Source: UBA4644 sp964541085
GTDB lineage: Bacteria; Bacillota; Clostridia; Oscillospirales; Butyricicoccaceae
DNA length: 64,000 nt
Direction of reading: 5' to 3'
NCBI GenBank assembly: GCA_964541085.1
Contig: CAZIPA010000001.1
Span: 1-64,000 of the forward strand
In this document: in pieces, positions 6,647 through 15,276 of the stretch
Layout: every line of letters starts with the position of its first letter
How positions within the stretch are numbered: position 1 is the stretch's first letter
The notes under the pieces: generated by a model
Databases searched by the model: none
What the model was told of the DNA's origin: nothing
The model's input: the letters and a program-made list of their open reading frames with translations, nothing else
Position numbers and translations under genes: made by a program

Positions 6647-7798
6647 TTATCCTTCCACGGAAAAATCCGCCGCGGGCTGCTGGCGCAGTCCGAAATAATA
6701 CAGCAGATCGTCGGCAATTCTGCGGCTGGCAAAGCCGTCGCCGTAGGGATTGACCGCATGGGCCATCCGATGATAGCGCTCACCGCCGGACAGCAGCTCT
6801 GCCGCCGCCGTGACGATATCCGACTGTTCCGTTCCGGTGACGAATACCGTTCCGGCCTCCACGGCCTCCGGCCGCTCAGTCTCCCGGCGCAGCACCAGAA
6901 CCGGCTTGCCCAGTGCGGGGGCCTCCTCCTGCAATCCGCCGGAATCGGTCATCACCAGATAGGAGCGGGCCAGCAGATTGTGCATATCCGTCACGCCCAG
7001 CGGCTTTGTCAGCAGCACATTGGACAGCCCCGCCAGATGCTTTTGCGCCATTTCCTGCACATAGGGGCTGAGATGCACCGGATAAACCAGCAGCGCCTCG
7101 GGAAAGCGCCGGGCCAGCTGGCCAAAGGCGGCCATGATATTTTCCATGGGCTGGCCGTAATTTTCCCGCCGGTGGGCCGTAATGGCGATCACCTTCCGAT
7201 GGGCAAAGTCCACCTGGGCCAGCGCCGCCTCCTCAAAGACATAATCCGGCTTCACCGTCAGCTTCAGGGCATCAATGGCCGTGTTGCCGGTGATGAAGAT
7301 GGGAGCCGTGACCTGCTCCCGCCGGAGATTTTCCATATTGCGTTTTGTGGGCGAAAAATGTACATTCGCCAGCGTTCCCACCATCCGCCGGTTGGCCTCC
7401 TCCGGGAAGGGAGATTGCAGGTCAAAGCTGCGCAGGCCCGCCTCCACATGGCCGATGGGCACATGATGATAAAAGGCCGCCAGCGCAGAGGCAAAGGTGG
7501 TGGTGGTATCGCCGTGTACCAGCACGATATCCGGCTTCACCTGCTCCAGCACCTGACCCAGACCCACCATGGCCTTGGCCGTAATGGTGGAAAGGGTCTG
7601 CTGCTTTTCCATAATATTCAGGTCAAACTGGGGATGCACATCAAAGGCCCCCAGCATCTGATCCAGCATTTCCCGGTGCTGACCCGTGACGCAGACGATG
7701 GACTCCAGCTCCGGACGGCTCTCCAGCTCCCGCACCAGCGGGCACATTTTGTTGGCCTCCGGCCGGGTGCCGAATACGCTCAGAACCTTCCGCTTCAT
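6647..7798 (-). CDS. wecB: UDP-N-acetylglucosamine 2-epimerase
   Basis: Cytosolic enzyme of 383 residues that interconverts UDP-GlcNAc and UDP-ManNAc, the precursor of teichoic-acid linkage units and other surface glycans. Typical features are VFGTRPEANKM at the N-terminus (usually GTRPEAIKM), VHGDTTTTFA, HVEAGLRS, ITAHRRENYG, the DSGGLQEEAPALGKPVLVLR block and RxxTERPE. Length and motifs match non-hydrolysing bacterial epimerases. The ATG overlaps the preceding tagO stop as ATGA, so translation is coupled. Together with the upstream GlcNAc-1-phosphate transferase it supplies lipid-linked GlcNAc-ManNAc. Confidence 0.93.
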   Translation of the reverse strand: MKRKVLSVFGTRPEANKMCPLVRELESRPELESIVCVTGQHREMLDQMLGAFDVHPQFDLNIMEKQQTLSTITAKAMVGLGQVLEQVKPDIVLVHGDTTTTFASALAAFYHHVPIGHVEAGLRSFDLQSPFPEEANRRMVGTLANVHFSPTKRNMENLRREQVTAPIFITGNTAIDALKLTVKPDYVFEEAALAQVDFAHRKVIAITAHRRENYGQPMENIMAAFGQLARRFPEALLVYPVHLSPYVQEMAQKHLAGLSNVLLTKPLGVTDMHNLLARSYLVMTDSGGLQEEAPALGKPVLVLRRETERPEAVEAGTVFVTGTEQSDIVTAAAELLSGGERYHRMAHAVNPYGDGFASRRIADDLLYYFGLRQQPAADFSVEG

Positions 7799-8925
7799 TG
7801 CTCTTCCTTCTTTCCCGCCTGTTCCGCTTCTCTTTCCCGTTCCTCACAGATACGCTCCAGCGCAGCCTGCTCTTCCTTCCGGTGATTCTTTTCCACCGTC
7901 ATCAGCGTCATGGCCAGGAAGAAGCACACCAGCACCGCCACCGCCAGAATAATCAGCTTGGCCTCCTTGGTGCGGGCCAGCAGCACCGCCATCAGGCCCA
8001 TCACGGCGCTGAAGGCATAGAGAATGGCCACGCTCTGTTTCTGGTCAAAGCCCAGATCAATCAGGCGATGATGCACATGACCTCTGTCCGCCTGCAGCGG
8101 GCTCTGTCCGTGGAGCAGCCGCCGGAGGATGGCAAAGGCCGTATCAAAAATCGGCAGGCCCAGAATGATAAAGGGCACCGCAAAGGAGATCACCGCATAG
8201 AACTTGAACAGTCCCTGTATGGAGGTGACCGCCAGAATATAGCCCAGAAACATGGAGCCGGTATCGCCCATGAAGATTTTCGCCGGATTCATATTGTAGG
8301 GTAAAAAGCCGATGCAGGCTCCGGCCAGCGCCGCCATCATCAGGGCAATGGAGCCCTCAGAATACATCACGGCGATGACGAACATGGTCACGGTGGCAAT
8401 GGCGGAAACGCCGCAGGCCAGTCCGTCCAGACCGTCAATAAAGTTTACCGCATTGGTGATGCCCACAATCCAGATCACCGTCACCGGGATGGACAGCACA
8501 CCCAGATGCAGATAGCCGCTGGGAGAGAAGGGGTTGGTAAAGCGCTCCACCACCACGCCGGACAGCACGGGAATCAGCGCCGCCACAATCTGGCCCGCAA
8601 ACTTGATTGTGGGCTTCAGCGACACCACATCGTCCACCATGCCCAGCGCCACCAGCAGCAGCGCTCCCAGCAGAATAGCCTTCATCTGGCCGCTCAGACT
8701 GCCAAAACACAGCACACCTGCCAGAAAGCCCGCAAAAATAGCCAGACCGCCCGCCCGGGGCACCGGCTCCTTATGCATCCGCCGTCCGTCCCGGGGCACA
8801 TCCACCGCCTTGATACGGATAGCCAGCATTTTCACGGCCGGAGTCAGGGCAAAGGCCACCGCAAGAGCCAGTACAAAGGAAAACAGGCTCTCCATCGTCA
8901 GATTATCCATGGGGTTCGCGCTCAC
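7795..8925 (-). CDS. tagO: Undecaprenyl-phosphate GlcNAc-1-phosphate transferase
   Basis: Multipass membrane glycosyltransferase of the MraY/WecA family, 376 residues with about ten to eleven hydrophobic segments. The signatures are present: LGMVDDV (catalytic Asp pair), NAVNFIDGLDGLACG, and the cytosolic HIHHRL-like loop, here RGHVHHRLIDLG, typical of WecA/TagO rather than MraY. It attaches GlcNAc-1-phosphate to the lipid carrier, starting teichoic acid or other glycopolymer synthesis. The C-terminus carries an extra charged helix rich in Glu and Arg. The GTG start overlaps the trpS stop (GTGA); an ATG five codons further is the alternative. wecB follows directly. Confidence 0.92.
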   Translation of the reverse strand: MSANPMDNLTMESLFSFVLALAVAFALTPAVKMLAIRIKAVDVPRDGRRMHKEPVPRAGGLAIFAGFLAGVLCFGSLSGQMKAILLGALLLVALGMVDDVVSLKPTIKFAGQIVAALIPVLSGVVVERFTNPFSPSGYLHLGVLSIPVTVIWIVGITNAVNFIDGLDGLACGVSAIATVTMFVIAVMYSEGSIALMMAALAGACIGFLPYNMNPAKIFMGDTGSMFLGYILAVTSIQGLFKFYAVISFAVPFIILGLPIFDTAFAILRRLLHGQSPLQADRGHVHHRLIDLGFDQKQSVAILYAFSAVMGLMAVLLARTKEAKLIILAVAVLVCFFLAMTLMTVEKNHRKEEQAALERICEEREREAEQAGKKEEQ

Positions 8926-9950
8926 TTTCCGGAGGGGCGGGGACGGGGCACAAAGCCCACCTTCCGCTGTACCTTACTGAGGGTGCGCAGAGCACGGGAT
9001 TCTGCCCGCTCCGCACCCTGCAGGGCCACCTTGTCCAGATAGTCCTTGTTTTTCATGAGATCTTCCACCTGCTCCCGGAAGGGGCGCAGCATTTCCACCA
9101 CGGCTTCGCCGCAGGCCGTCTTGAAGTCACCGTAGCCCTTGCCCGCAAACTCCTGCTCCACCTGCTCCGGCGTTTTGCCCGTAGCCACGGAATAGATGGT
9201 GATGAGATTGTTCACGCCGGGCTTGTCCTCACCCCGGCGCACCTCGCCGTAAGAATCGGTAACGGCACGCTTGAACTTTCTCATAATGGCATCGGGGCTG
9301 TCCATCACCAGAATCTTGGCGTTTTCGTTGGCATCGGACTTGCTCATCTTCCTGGTGGGCTCTGCCAGCGACATGATCTTCGCGCCCACGGCGGGGATGA
9401 AGGGCTCAGGCAGACGGAAGGTTTCGCTGTAGAGGCCGTTGAACCGGTTGGCAATGTCCCGGGCGATTTCCACATGCTGCTTCTGATCCGCGCCCACCGG
9501 CACCAGATCGGCCTGATAGATGAGAATATCCGCCGCCATCAGAGCCGGATAGGTGAACAGACCGGCGTTGATATTGTCGGCATTTTTGGCGGATTTGTCC
9601 TTGAACTGAGTCATGCGGGACAGCTCGCCGAACATGGTGTAGCAGTCCAGAATCCACGCCAGCTCTGCGTGGGCAGGCACATGGCTCTGGATGAACACCA
9701 CGCTCTTTTCCGGGTCGATGCCGGCAGCCAGCAGACTGGCCAGCGCCCGATAGGTATTTTCCCGCAGCTTGGCAGGCGCCTGTCGCACGGTGATGGAATG
9801 CTCGTTGGCCACCATATAGATGCAGTCATAGGTATCCTGCATCGCCGCCCAGTTGCGGATGGCTCCGATATAATTGCCCAGCGTAAACTGATTGCCCGAG
9901 GGCTGGATACCGCTGAGAACGATTTTCTTTCTTTCTGTTGTTTCAGCCAT
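8922..9950 (-). CDS. trpS: Tryptophanyl-tRNA synthetase
   Basis: Class I aminoacyl-tRNA synthetase of 342 residues, the usual length. The HIGH-like motif appears as TLGNYIGA (residue about 24) after GIQPSGNQ, and the second signature as RKMSKSD. It also has the tryptophan-pocket blocks FIQSHVPAH and YPALMAADIL. It charges tRNA-Trp in the cytosol. The ATG follows GGAGCGTGTCAAT. The leader from its promoter is only about 50 bases, too short for a T-box, so tRNA-dependent control as seen in Bacillus trpS is unlikely. It leads the tagO-wecB operon. Confidence 0.96.
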   Translation of the reverse strand: MAETTERKKIVLSGIQPSGNQFTLGNYIGAIRNWAAMQDTYDCIYMVANEHSITVRQAPAKLRENTYRALASLLAAGIDPEKSVVFIQSHVPAHAELAWILDCYTMFGELSRMTQFKDKSAKNADNINAGLFTYPALMAADILIYQADLVPVGADQKQHVEIARDIANRFNGLYSETFRLPEPFIPAVGAKIMSLAEPTRKMSKSDANENAKILVMDSPDAIMRKFKRAVTDSYGEVRRGEDKPGVNNLITIYSVATGKTPEQVEQEFAGKGYGDFKTACGEAVVEMLRPFREQVEDLMKNKDYLDKVALQGAERAESRALRTLSKVQRKVGFVPRPRPSGK

Positions 9951-10002
9951 ATTGACACGCTCCTTTTATAAAAGCCGATAACGCAATCGTACAGTTATGG
10001 AT

Positions 10003-10031
10003 AGTATATCACGCTTTTTTCCAGAGGGCAA
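10003..10031 (-). promoter_or_regulatory. Promoter of trpS operon
   Basis: TTGCCC, 17 bases, TATACT on the minus strand, about 50 bases before the trpS start. Confidence 0.75.
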
Positions 10032-10104
10032 CCTCTTCTTTCTGAAATCCCGCCTGTTCCGGGCAAAGCAGGGCGTTTCCCGGGCTTTTTTCCGGAAAAA
10101 CGGA

Positions 10105-10133
10105 TTGCAATGCGCCGGAGGCTGTTATATAAT
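10105..10133 (+). promoter_or_regulatory. Promoter of the SpoIID-like gene
   Basis: TTGCAA, 17 bases, TATAAT, with a leader of about 47 bases. Confidence 0.75.
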
Positions 10134-10186
10134 AATGAGGAATATGACCTTTTATTACCCGTTTCGACTGCAAGATGAGGTGTCCC

Positions 10187-11914
10187 ATGAAAAAAATCCT
10201 TTCCCTGCTTCTGCTCCTTTGTCTGAGCCTTTCCCTGTGCTGCATTCCCGCCTACGGAGATTTTGATTTTTCCGATCTCTTTCCCGGGGACGACAGCGGC
10301 AGCGGCGGCAGCAATCCGGAGGAGCTCTATGACCCCATGATTAAAGTCGGCCTGTATTATGACAGCAACGCGCTGGCGGCGGCCAATCTGCAAAATGTCA
10401 GCGATACCGGCACGGGCTATGCCTTCGGCTATTTTGACGGAGACCGCAGCTTTGTGGAAACCTGGTTGGTGGAGGATGAAACGCAGATCACCGTATTGAA
10501 AAACGAGAATCTCTGGCTGTCCGGCGGCACCTATTATGATACGGAAATGCCCATGGCCTCCGGCGTGGTGGGTGCCCACTGTATGCAGGTGGATGCGTTT
10601 TTTGAGCTGGATGAGGCGCTGGATGTAATCGACGAGTTTGCCGATGCCGGCTACACCGCCTATCTCTGCTATGCCTCCCGGGGCTTCCGGGTGCGGGTGG
10701 GACAGTATGCCTCCATGGATCAGGCGAAAAACGAGCTTTCCTACGCGGAAAATGCCGTGGGCTATCCGCTGGTGTACCGGGGGCCCAACAGCACCTGCTA
10801 TACCGTGGTGCGCACCGGCACCGATGAGATTCTGTACCAGCTGGATCTGCTGGGAGAGTATCCTCTGGGCATTCTCCCCCTCAGCGAAAAAACCTGGTTC
10901 AAAAATCAGACTTATTACGGCGGCTTTGAATACAACCGGGTCAACGGCGACAATCTTTCCGTCATCAATGTGGTGAGCCTCACCGACTATGTAAAGGGCG
11001 TTGTGCCCTATGAGGTCAATGCTTCCTGGCCGGAGGAGGCGCTGAAGGTACAGGCTCTGTGCGCCAAATGCTACACCCTGAATACCATGGGCAAGCATCG
11101 CTCCAAAGGCTTTGACCTGTGCAACACCACCGACTGTCAGGTGTATTACGGCACACGCAAGGCCACCGACGCTTCCGATGCCGCAGTAGAGGCGGTGAAC
11201 GGTCTCTATGTGCTCTATGAGGGTCAGGTCTGCCAAACCTATTATCATGCCACCTCCGGCGGCTATACGGAGGATGTGGAAAACATCTGGAACTCGGCCA
11301 TTCCCTATCTGCGGGCGGTGGAGGACACCTATCTGGAGGTTTTTTCTCCCTACAGCAACACCGTGACGCTGGACGATGTGACACGGGTGCTGCAAAACAA
11401 GGGTGCCATCCGTTCCGGTCAGCGGGTCACGGATTTTTACGGCACCTATACCCGGGTGGGCAACTGTGTGGGCATTACCTTTCAGCTGTCGGACGGGTCG
11501 GTGTATGAGGCCAAAAAGGACAAGGCCCGCACCATTCTCAACAGCAGCGCCGCAGGCATTACCGTAAGCAGTCACCGCTTTACCATCACCGGTGGCAGCG
11601 GCGGCGCACTGGTCAATGTCAACGGCACCCCCACCCAGGCCGGAAATCTTTATGCCATGGGCGGCGACGGGCGCACCGGCAGCATCAGCGCAAACGGTGC
11701 CTGGGCCATCACCGGCAGCGGTCTTCAGCAGGTGGAGGTGCAGCAGCAGTCGAACTCCAGCGGTGTTTATGTGATTGCCGGTACCGGCATGGGACATAAT
11801 ATCGGTATGTGCCAGTGGGGTGCCCATTCCATGGCAGAAAAGGGCTTTACCGCAGAAGAGATCATTCAGTTTTACTACACCGGCGTAACCGTCGATTATT
11901 ACAATCCGAATTGA
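10187..11914 (+). CDS. Secreted SpoIID/LytB-domain protein with SPOR-like domain
   Basis: Exported protein of 575 residues. A signal peptide (about 1-25) is followed by an acidic Ser/Gly linker, then a SPOR-like peptidoglycan-binding region (about 125-180, with YLCYASRGFRVRVGQYAS). The SpoIID/LytB domain starts near residue 258 with SLTDYVKGVVPYEVNASWP and ALKVQALCAK. The C-terminal hallmark GTGMGHNIGMCQWGAHSMA lies near residue 535. SpoIID proteins cut glycan strands stripped of stem peptides, and LytB-type members modify amidase activity. It is much longer than SpoIID itself (about 340), and the SPOR domain points to a vegetative or spore-wall paralogue. The ATG at 10187 follows GAGGTG. Confidence 0.88.
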   Translation: MKKILSLLLLLCLSLSLCCIPAYGDFDFSDLFPGDDSGSGGSNPEELYDPMIKVGLYYDSNALAAANLQNVSDTGTGYAFGYFDGDRSFVETWLVEDETQITVLKNENLWLSGGTYYDTEMPMASGVVGAHCMQVDAFFELDEALDVIDEFADAGYTAYLCYASRGFRVRVGQYASMDQAKNELSYAENAVGYPLVYRGPNSTCYTVVRTGTDEILYQLDLLGEYPLGILPLSEKTWFKNQTYYGGFEYNRVNGDNLSVINVVSLTDYVKGVVPYEVNASWPEEALKVQALCAKCYTLNTMGKHRSKGFDLCNTTDCQVYYGTRKATDASDAAVEAVNGLYVLYEGQVCQTYYHATSGGYTEDVENIWNSAIPYLRAVEDTYLEVFSPYSNTVTLDDVTRVLQNKGAIRSGQRVTDFYGTYTRVGNCVGITFQLSDGSVYEAKKDKARTILNSSAAGITVSSHRFTITGGSGGALVNVNGTPTQAGNLYAMGGDGRTGSISANGAWAITGSGLQQVEVQQQSNSSGVYVIAGTGMGHNIGMCQWGAHSMAEKGFTAEEIIQFYYTGVTVDYYNPN

Positions 11915-11924
11915 GGCGCGACAT

Positions 11925-13007
11925 TTGAAAACATCTGATTTTTACTATGATCTGCCGGAGGAGCTCATTGCCCAGACCCCTCTGGCCCAGCGGGACCATT
12001 CCCGCCTGATGCTGCTGGACCGGCACACGGGTGAGCTCCGGCATCAGCATTTTTACGATATCACCGAGCAGCTGGATGCCGGAGACTGTCTTGTTATCAA
12101 CGACACCCGGGTGCTGCCCGCCCGGCTTTACGGTCACAAAACCGGCACCGGCTCCGCACCGGTGGAGGTGCTGCTGCTGGAAAATGTGGAGGGCGATCTG
12201 TGGGACTGCATCGTATATCCCGGCCGCCGTCTGCGGGAGGGTGCGGAGATCTCCTTCGGTGACGGCAGCCTGCAGGCCGTGGTGGAGCAGGTCAAGCCCG
12301 ACGGCAACCGTCTCATCCGCTTCCGCTATCAGGGCATTTTTCTGGAGATTCTGGAGCGGCTGGGAACCATGCCCCTGCCGCCCTATATCAAGGCACGGCT
12401 GGAGGATCAGGAGCGCTATCAGACCGTCTATTCCCGGCACAACGGCTCTGCCGCCGCTCCCACCGCCGGACTGCATTTTACCCCGGCGCTGCTGGAGGAA
12501 ATCGCCCAAAAGGGTGTGGATATCGTGCGCATCACCCTCCATGTGGGTCTGGGCACCTTCCGTCCGGTGAAGGAGGAGGAAATCACCGACCATGTGATGC
12601 ACACCGAGCGCTACAGCGTCTCGGAGGATGCGGCCCTGCGCATCAACGCCGCCCGTGCCCGGGGCAACCGGGTGATCTGTGTGGGCACCACCTCCTGCCG
12701 CACCATCGAATCGGTGACGGACGAGCAGCATATCACCCATCCCGGCTCCGGCAGCACGAACATTTTCATCTATCCCGGCTATACCTTCCGGGGCATGGAC
12801 GGGCTGATCACCAACTTTCATCTGCCGGAGAGCACACTGATTATGCTGGTCTCCGCCTTCAGCAGTCGGGAGCGGGTGCTGCACGCCTATGAAGAGGCCG
12901 TGCGGGAGCGGTATCGCTTTTTCTCCTTTGGTGATGCCATGTTCATCGGCGATCTGCGCCGGACAGACACAGAAACTGACAACGGAAAGGCGGAAGCTGA
13001 CCTATGA
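11925..13007 (+). CDS. queA: tRNA preQ1(34) S-adenosylmethionine ribosyltransferase-isomerase
   Basis: Enzyme of the queuosine pathway (360 residues, family 340-360). It transfers the ribosyl part of SAM to preQ1 at tRNA position 34, giving epoxyqueuosine. Recognisable blocks are FYYDLPEELIAQTPL, VINDTRVLPARL, the substrate-site ending TAGLHFTPALLEEI, HVGLGTFRPV and TNFHLPESTLIMLVSAF. The start is TTG at 11925, supported by GAGGCG seven bases ahead and matching the family N-terminus. It lies ten bases after the SpoIID-like gene and overlaps trmB by ATGA. The tgt partner is not next to it. Confidence 0.95.
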   Translation: MKTSDFYYDLPEELIAQTPLAQRDHSRLMLLDRHTGELRHQHFYDITEQLDAGDCLVINDTRVLPARLYGHKTGTGSAPVEVLLLENVEGDLWDCIVYPGRRLREGAEISFGDGSLQAVVEQVKPDGNRLIRFRYQGIFLEILERLGTMPLPPYIKARLEDQERYQTVYSRHNGSAAAPTAGLHFTPALLEEIAQKGVDIVRITLHVGLGTFRPVKEEEITDHVMHTERYSVSEDAALRINAARARGNRVICVGTTSCRTIESVTDEQHITHPGSGSTNIFIYPGYTFRGMDGLITNFHLPESTLIMLVSAFSSRERVLHAYEEAVRERYRFFSFGDAMFIGDLRRTDTETDNGKAEADL

Positions 13008-13732
13008 GAATGCGAAAGAAGAAAAATCTGGATCGGCGGATGGATGCCTGCGGCACACTGCTGGTGACCCGGCCGGAGGAGCTGAAGGGGCTCTGGCGGC
13101 AGACGCTGGGTGTTTCGCCGGACACGCCGCTGAATCTGGAGATCGGCTGCGGCAAGGGCAGCTTTATCACCGAAATGGCCCGGCAAAATCCGGATCAGCT
13201 GTTTCTGGCTGTGGAGCGGGTGGAAAGTGTCCTGCTGATGGCCATGGAAAAGGTGAGGGCGGCAGGGCTCACCAATGTGCGCTTTCTGTCCACCGACGCC
13301 ATTCTGCTGGGAGAGGTCTTTGCCAAAGACGAGGTCAACCGCATTTATCTGAATTTTTCCGATCCCTGGCCGCCCCGCCGCCAGCACAAACGCCGTCTGA
13401 CCCATCCCTTCTTTCTGGCGGTGTATGACAGCTTTCTGGAGCCCTATGGCGAAATCTGCTTCAAGAGCGACAACCGCCGCCTGTTTGAAGATTCTGTCTG
13501 CTATTTCAGCCAGTTTGGCTTTGGTCTGTTTGATGTGACCTTTGACCTGCACAAAACCGACACACCCAATGTAATGACGGAATATGAGCGCAATTTTTCG
13601 GAGCAGGGCTTTCCCATTTATCGGCTGGTGGCCCGGCGGATGCTGCCCGGCGTTGCCCGCACCGACATCCGTGCCAAGGACGAGGCCGAGCCGGAAGACG
13701 ACGAACCCGCCGGGGACGGCACGGAGGCATAA
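13004..13732 (+). CDS. trmB: tRNA (guanine-N7-)-methyltransferase
   Basis: SAM-dependent enzyme of 242 residues making m7G46 in the variable loop of tRNA. The SAM-binding loop LEIGCGKGSFI and the tRNA-methylation motif NFSDPWPPRRQHKRRLTHP are both intact, as is TEYERNF near the C-terminus. The final 25 residues are acidic and rich in Asp, Glu and Pro, an extension beyond the usual end. The ATG overlaps the queA stop, so the two tRNA-modification genes are translationally coupled. Confidence 0.95.
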   Translation: MRMRKKKNLDRRMDACGTLLVTRPEELKGLWRQTLGVSPDTPLNLEIGCGKGSFITEMARQNPDQLFLAVERVESVLLMAMEKVRAAGLTNVRFLSTDAILLGEVFAKDEVNRIYLNFSDPWPPRRQHKRRLTHPFFLAVYDSFLEPYGEICFKSDNRRLFEDSVCYFSQFGFGLFDVTFDLHKTDTPNVMTEYERNFSEQGFPIYRLVARRMLPGVARTDIRAKDEAEPEDDEPAGDGTEA

Positions 13733-13796
13733 ACACGCATATTTTCCCCTTTCCCGGCAAGGCTAACCGGTAGAGCCGCGGAAGGAGGGGATGACC

Positions 13797-14480
13797 ATGG
13801 TACGGCTGGAGCGTGTCTGCAAGCGCTATGGCAGAGGAAACCGCAGCGTGGATGCCCTGCGGGACATTTCCCTTTCGGTGGAGGCAGGCGAGTTTGTTTC
13901 CATCATCGGCCCCTCCGGTTCCGGCAAAACCACGCTGATGAACATTCTGGGCTGTCTGGACCGGCCCACCTCCGGCCGCTATCTGCTGTCCGGTCAGCCG
14001 GTGGAGCTGCTGCACGGGCGGGAGGCCGACCGGAAACGCGCCCGGGAGATCGGCTTTATCTTTCAGAGCTTTCGCCTGATTCCCACCATGACCGCACTGG
14101 AAAATGTGGAGCTGCCATTGCTGCTGCGGGGTGAAGAGCGGACAGAGCGCCGCCGGGCTGCCCTGCTGGCGCTGGAGCAGGTGGGTCTGTCCCATCGTGT
14201 CCACCACCGTCCCACCCAGCTTTCCGGCGGACAGCAGCAGCGCATCGCCATTGCCCGTGTGCTGGCCGCCCGGCCTCCGCTGGTGCTGGCAGACGAGCCC
14301 ACCGGCAATCTGGACCGTGAAACCGGTCTGGGCATTTTACAGCTGCTGGAGCGGCTGCAATACGGCGGCAGCACCGTCATTATGATTACCCACGACGGAG
14401 AAATCGCAGCCCGGGCACCCCGTGTTCTGCGCATGGAGGCCGGACAGCTGTTTCCCGCCGATCCAAACCAATCCATCTGA
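13797..14480 (+). CDS. ABC transporter ATPase, MacB/LolD type
   Basis: ATP-binding subunit of 227 residues with all nucleotide-binding motifs: Walker A GPSGSGKTT, Q-loop (FIFQSF), signature LSGGQQQR, Walker B VLADEPTGNLD and the H-loop THD. The TGNLD ending is typical of the MacB/LolD/FtsE group, which works with FtsX-like permeases in peptide or lipoprotein export. No permease gene is next to it, which is unusual. AGGAGG lies eight bases before the ATG at 13797 but only two before the ATG at 13791, so the inner start is preferred. dCMP deaminase follows 24 bases later. Confidence 0.9.
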   Translation: MVRLERVCKRYGRGNRSVDALRDISLSVEAGEFVSIIGPSGSGKTTLMNILGCLDRPTSGRYLLSGQPVELLHGREADRKRAREIGFIFQSFRLIPTMTALENVELPLLLRGEERTERRRAALLALEQVGLSHRVHHRPTQLSGGQQQRIAIARVLAARPPLVLADEPTGNLDRETGLGILQLLERLQYGGSTVIMITHDGEIAARAPRVLRMEAGQLFPADPNQSI

Positions 14481-14504
14481 ATCAGGCAAAAGGAGGCGCT
14501 GTTC

Positions 14505-15002
14505 ATGCAGCGGCAGGACAAAATCAATTATTATCTGGACATTGCCCAGACAGTGCTGGAACGGGGCACCTGTCTGCGGCGCAATGTGGGTGCCATTCTG
14601 GTGAAGAATGATGTTATCATTGCCACAGGCTATGCCGGTGCGCCCCGGGGCCGGGCAAATTGCAGCGATCTGGGCGTCTGCCGCCGGGAGCAGCTGGGGG
14701 TTCCCCGGGGTCAGCGTTATGAGCTTTGCCGCAGCGTTCATGCCGAGCAGAACTGCATCATTGCCGCCTCCCGGGAGGAAATGCTGGACAGCACCCTGTA
14801 TCTCACCATGCGGGACAATGCCACCGGCCAGCTGGTACATAACGCCAGTCCCTGCAATATGTGCCGCCGCCTGATTATCAATGCGGGCATCCGCACGGTG
14901 ATCGTCCGCAACACGGAAACGGAATATACCGTGTTTGATGTGCAGCGGGATTTTGTGCAGGAGGATGACACGCTGCCGGAGGAGCTTCTGCACACCTATT
15001 AA
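14505..15002 (+). CDS. comEB: dCMP deaminase (ComEB-like)
   Basis: Zinc-dependent deaminase of 165 residues that converts dCMP to dUMP for thymidylate synthesis. The zinc site is intact: SVHAEQN supplies His and the catalytic Glu, and PCNMC supplies the two Cys. The extra CSDLGVCRRE segment with cysteines before HAE is typical of bacterial dCMP deaminases. Start ATG follows AAAGGAGGCGCTGTTC. A terminator begins 20 bases after the stop. It probably reads through from the ABC ATPase gene. Confidence 0.92.
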   Translation: MQRQDKINYYLDIAQTVLERGTCLRRNVGAILVKNDVIIATGYAGAPRGRANCSDLGVCRREQLGVPRGQRYELCRSVHAEQNCIIAASREEMLDSTLYLTMRDNATGQLVHNASPCNMCRRLIINAGIRTVIVRNTETEYTVFDVQRDFVQEDDTLPEELLHTY

Positions 15003-15021
15003 CCCTGTTTCTGGAAATTTT

Positions 15022-15059
15022 CCGGTGTGAGTCTGCTTTGGCTCATGCCGGATTTTTTT
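15022..15059 (+). terminator. Terminator of comEB
   Basis: CCGGTGTGAG pairs with CTCATGCCGG with two wobble pairs, then seven T. A second, AT-rich inverted repeat lies at about 15092-15112. Confidence 0.8.
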
Positions 15060-15174
15060 GCCCTTTGCGGAAAATGCCCCCGGAGAGGCCGGATTTTTTC
15101 CGGAAAAATCCCCATTTTTTCTGTGCAAACTGCCTGAAATGTCGGGTTTTAGCGGGTTTTCTGAACGGTTTTCC

Positions 15175-15202
15175 TTGACATTTCCCGGATTTGTGGTATG
15201 AT
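15175..15202 (+). promoter_or_regulatory. Promoter of the SleB-type hydrolase
   Basis: TTGACA, 16 bases, TATGAT. Confidence 0.8.
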
Positions 15203-15208
15203 TGGCTT

Positions 15209-15225
15209 TGTTACAAACCGGTTAC
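15209..15225 (+). promoter_or_regulatory. WalR-like direct repeat at the start site
   Basis: TGTTAC-AAACC-GGTTAC matches the WalR/YycF consensus TGTWAH-N5-TGTWAH with one mismatch. It lies at the predicted transcription start of a wall hydrolase gene, a typical target class. Inference only; no walR gene is in view. Confidence 0.35.
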
Positions 15226-15276
15226 AACGAAAACGAAATCGTAACAAATTCCATTGGAAACCGAGGATGTGATTTT

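Noticed and set aside
9951..10002. T-box leader before trpS
   Set aside because: Leader is only about 50 bases, with no specifier stem or T-box sequence.
9995..11827. 610-codon minus-strand frame
   Set aside because: Shadow of the SpoIID-like gene; also covers the trpS promoter.
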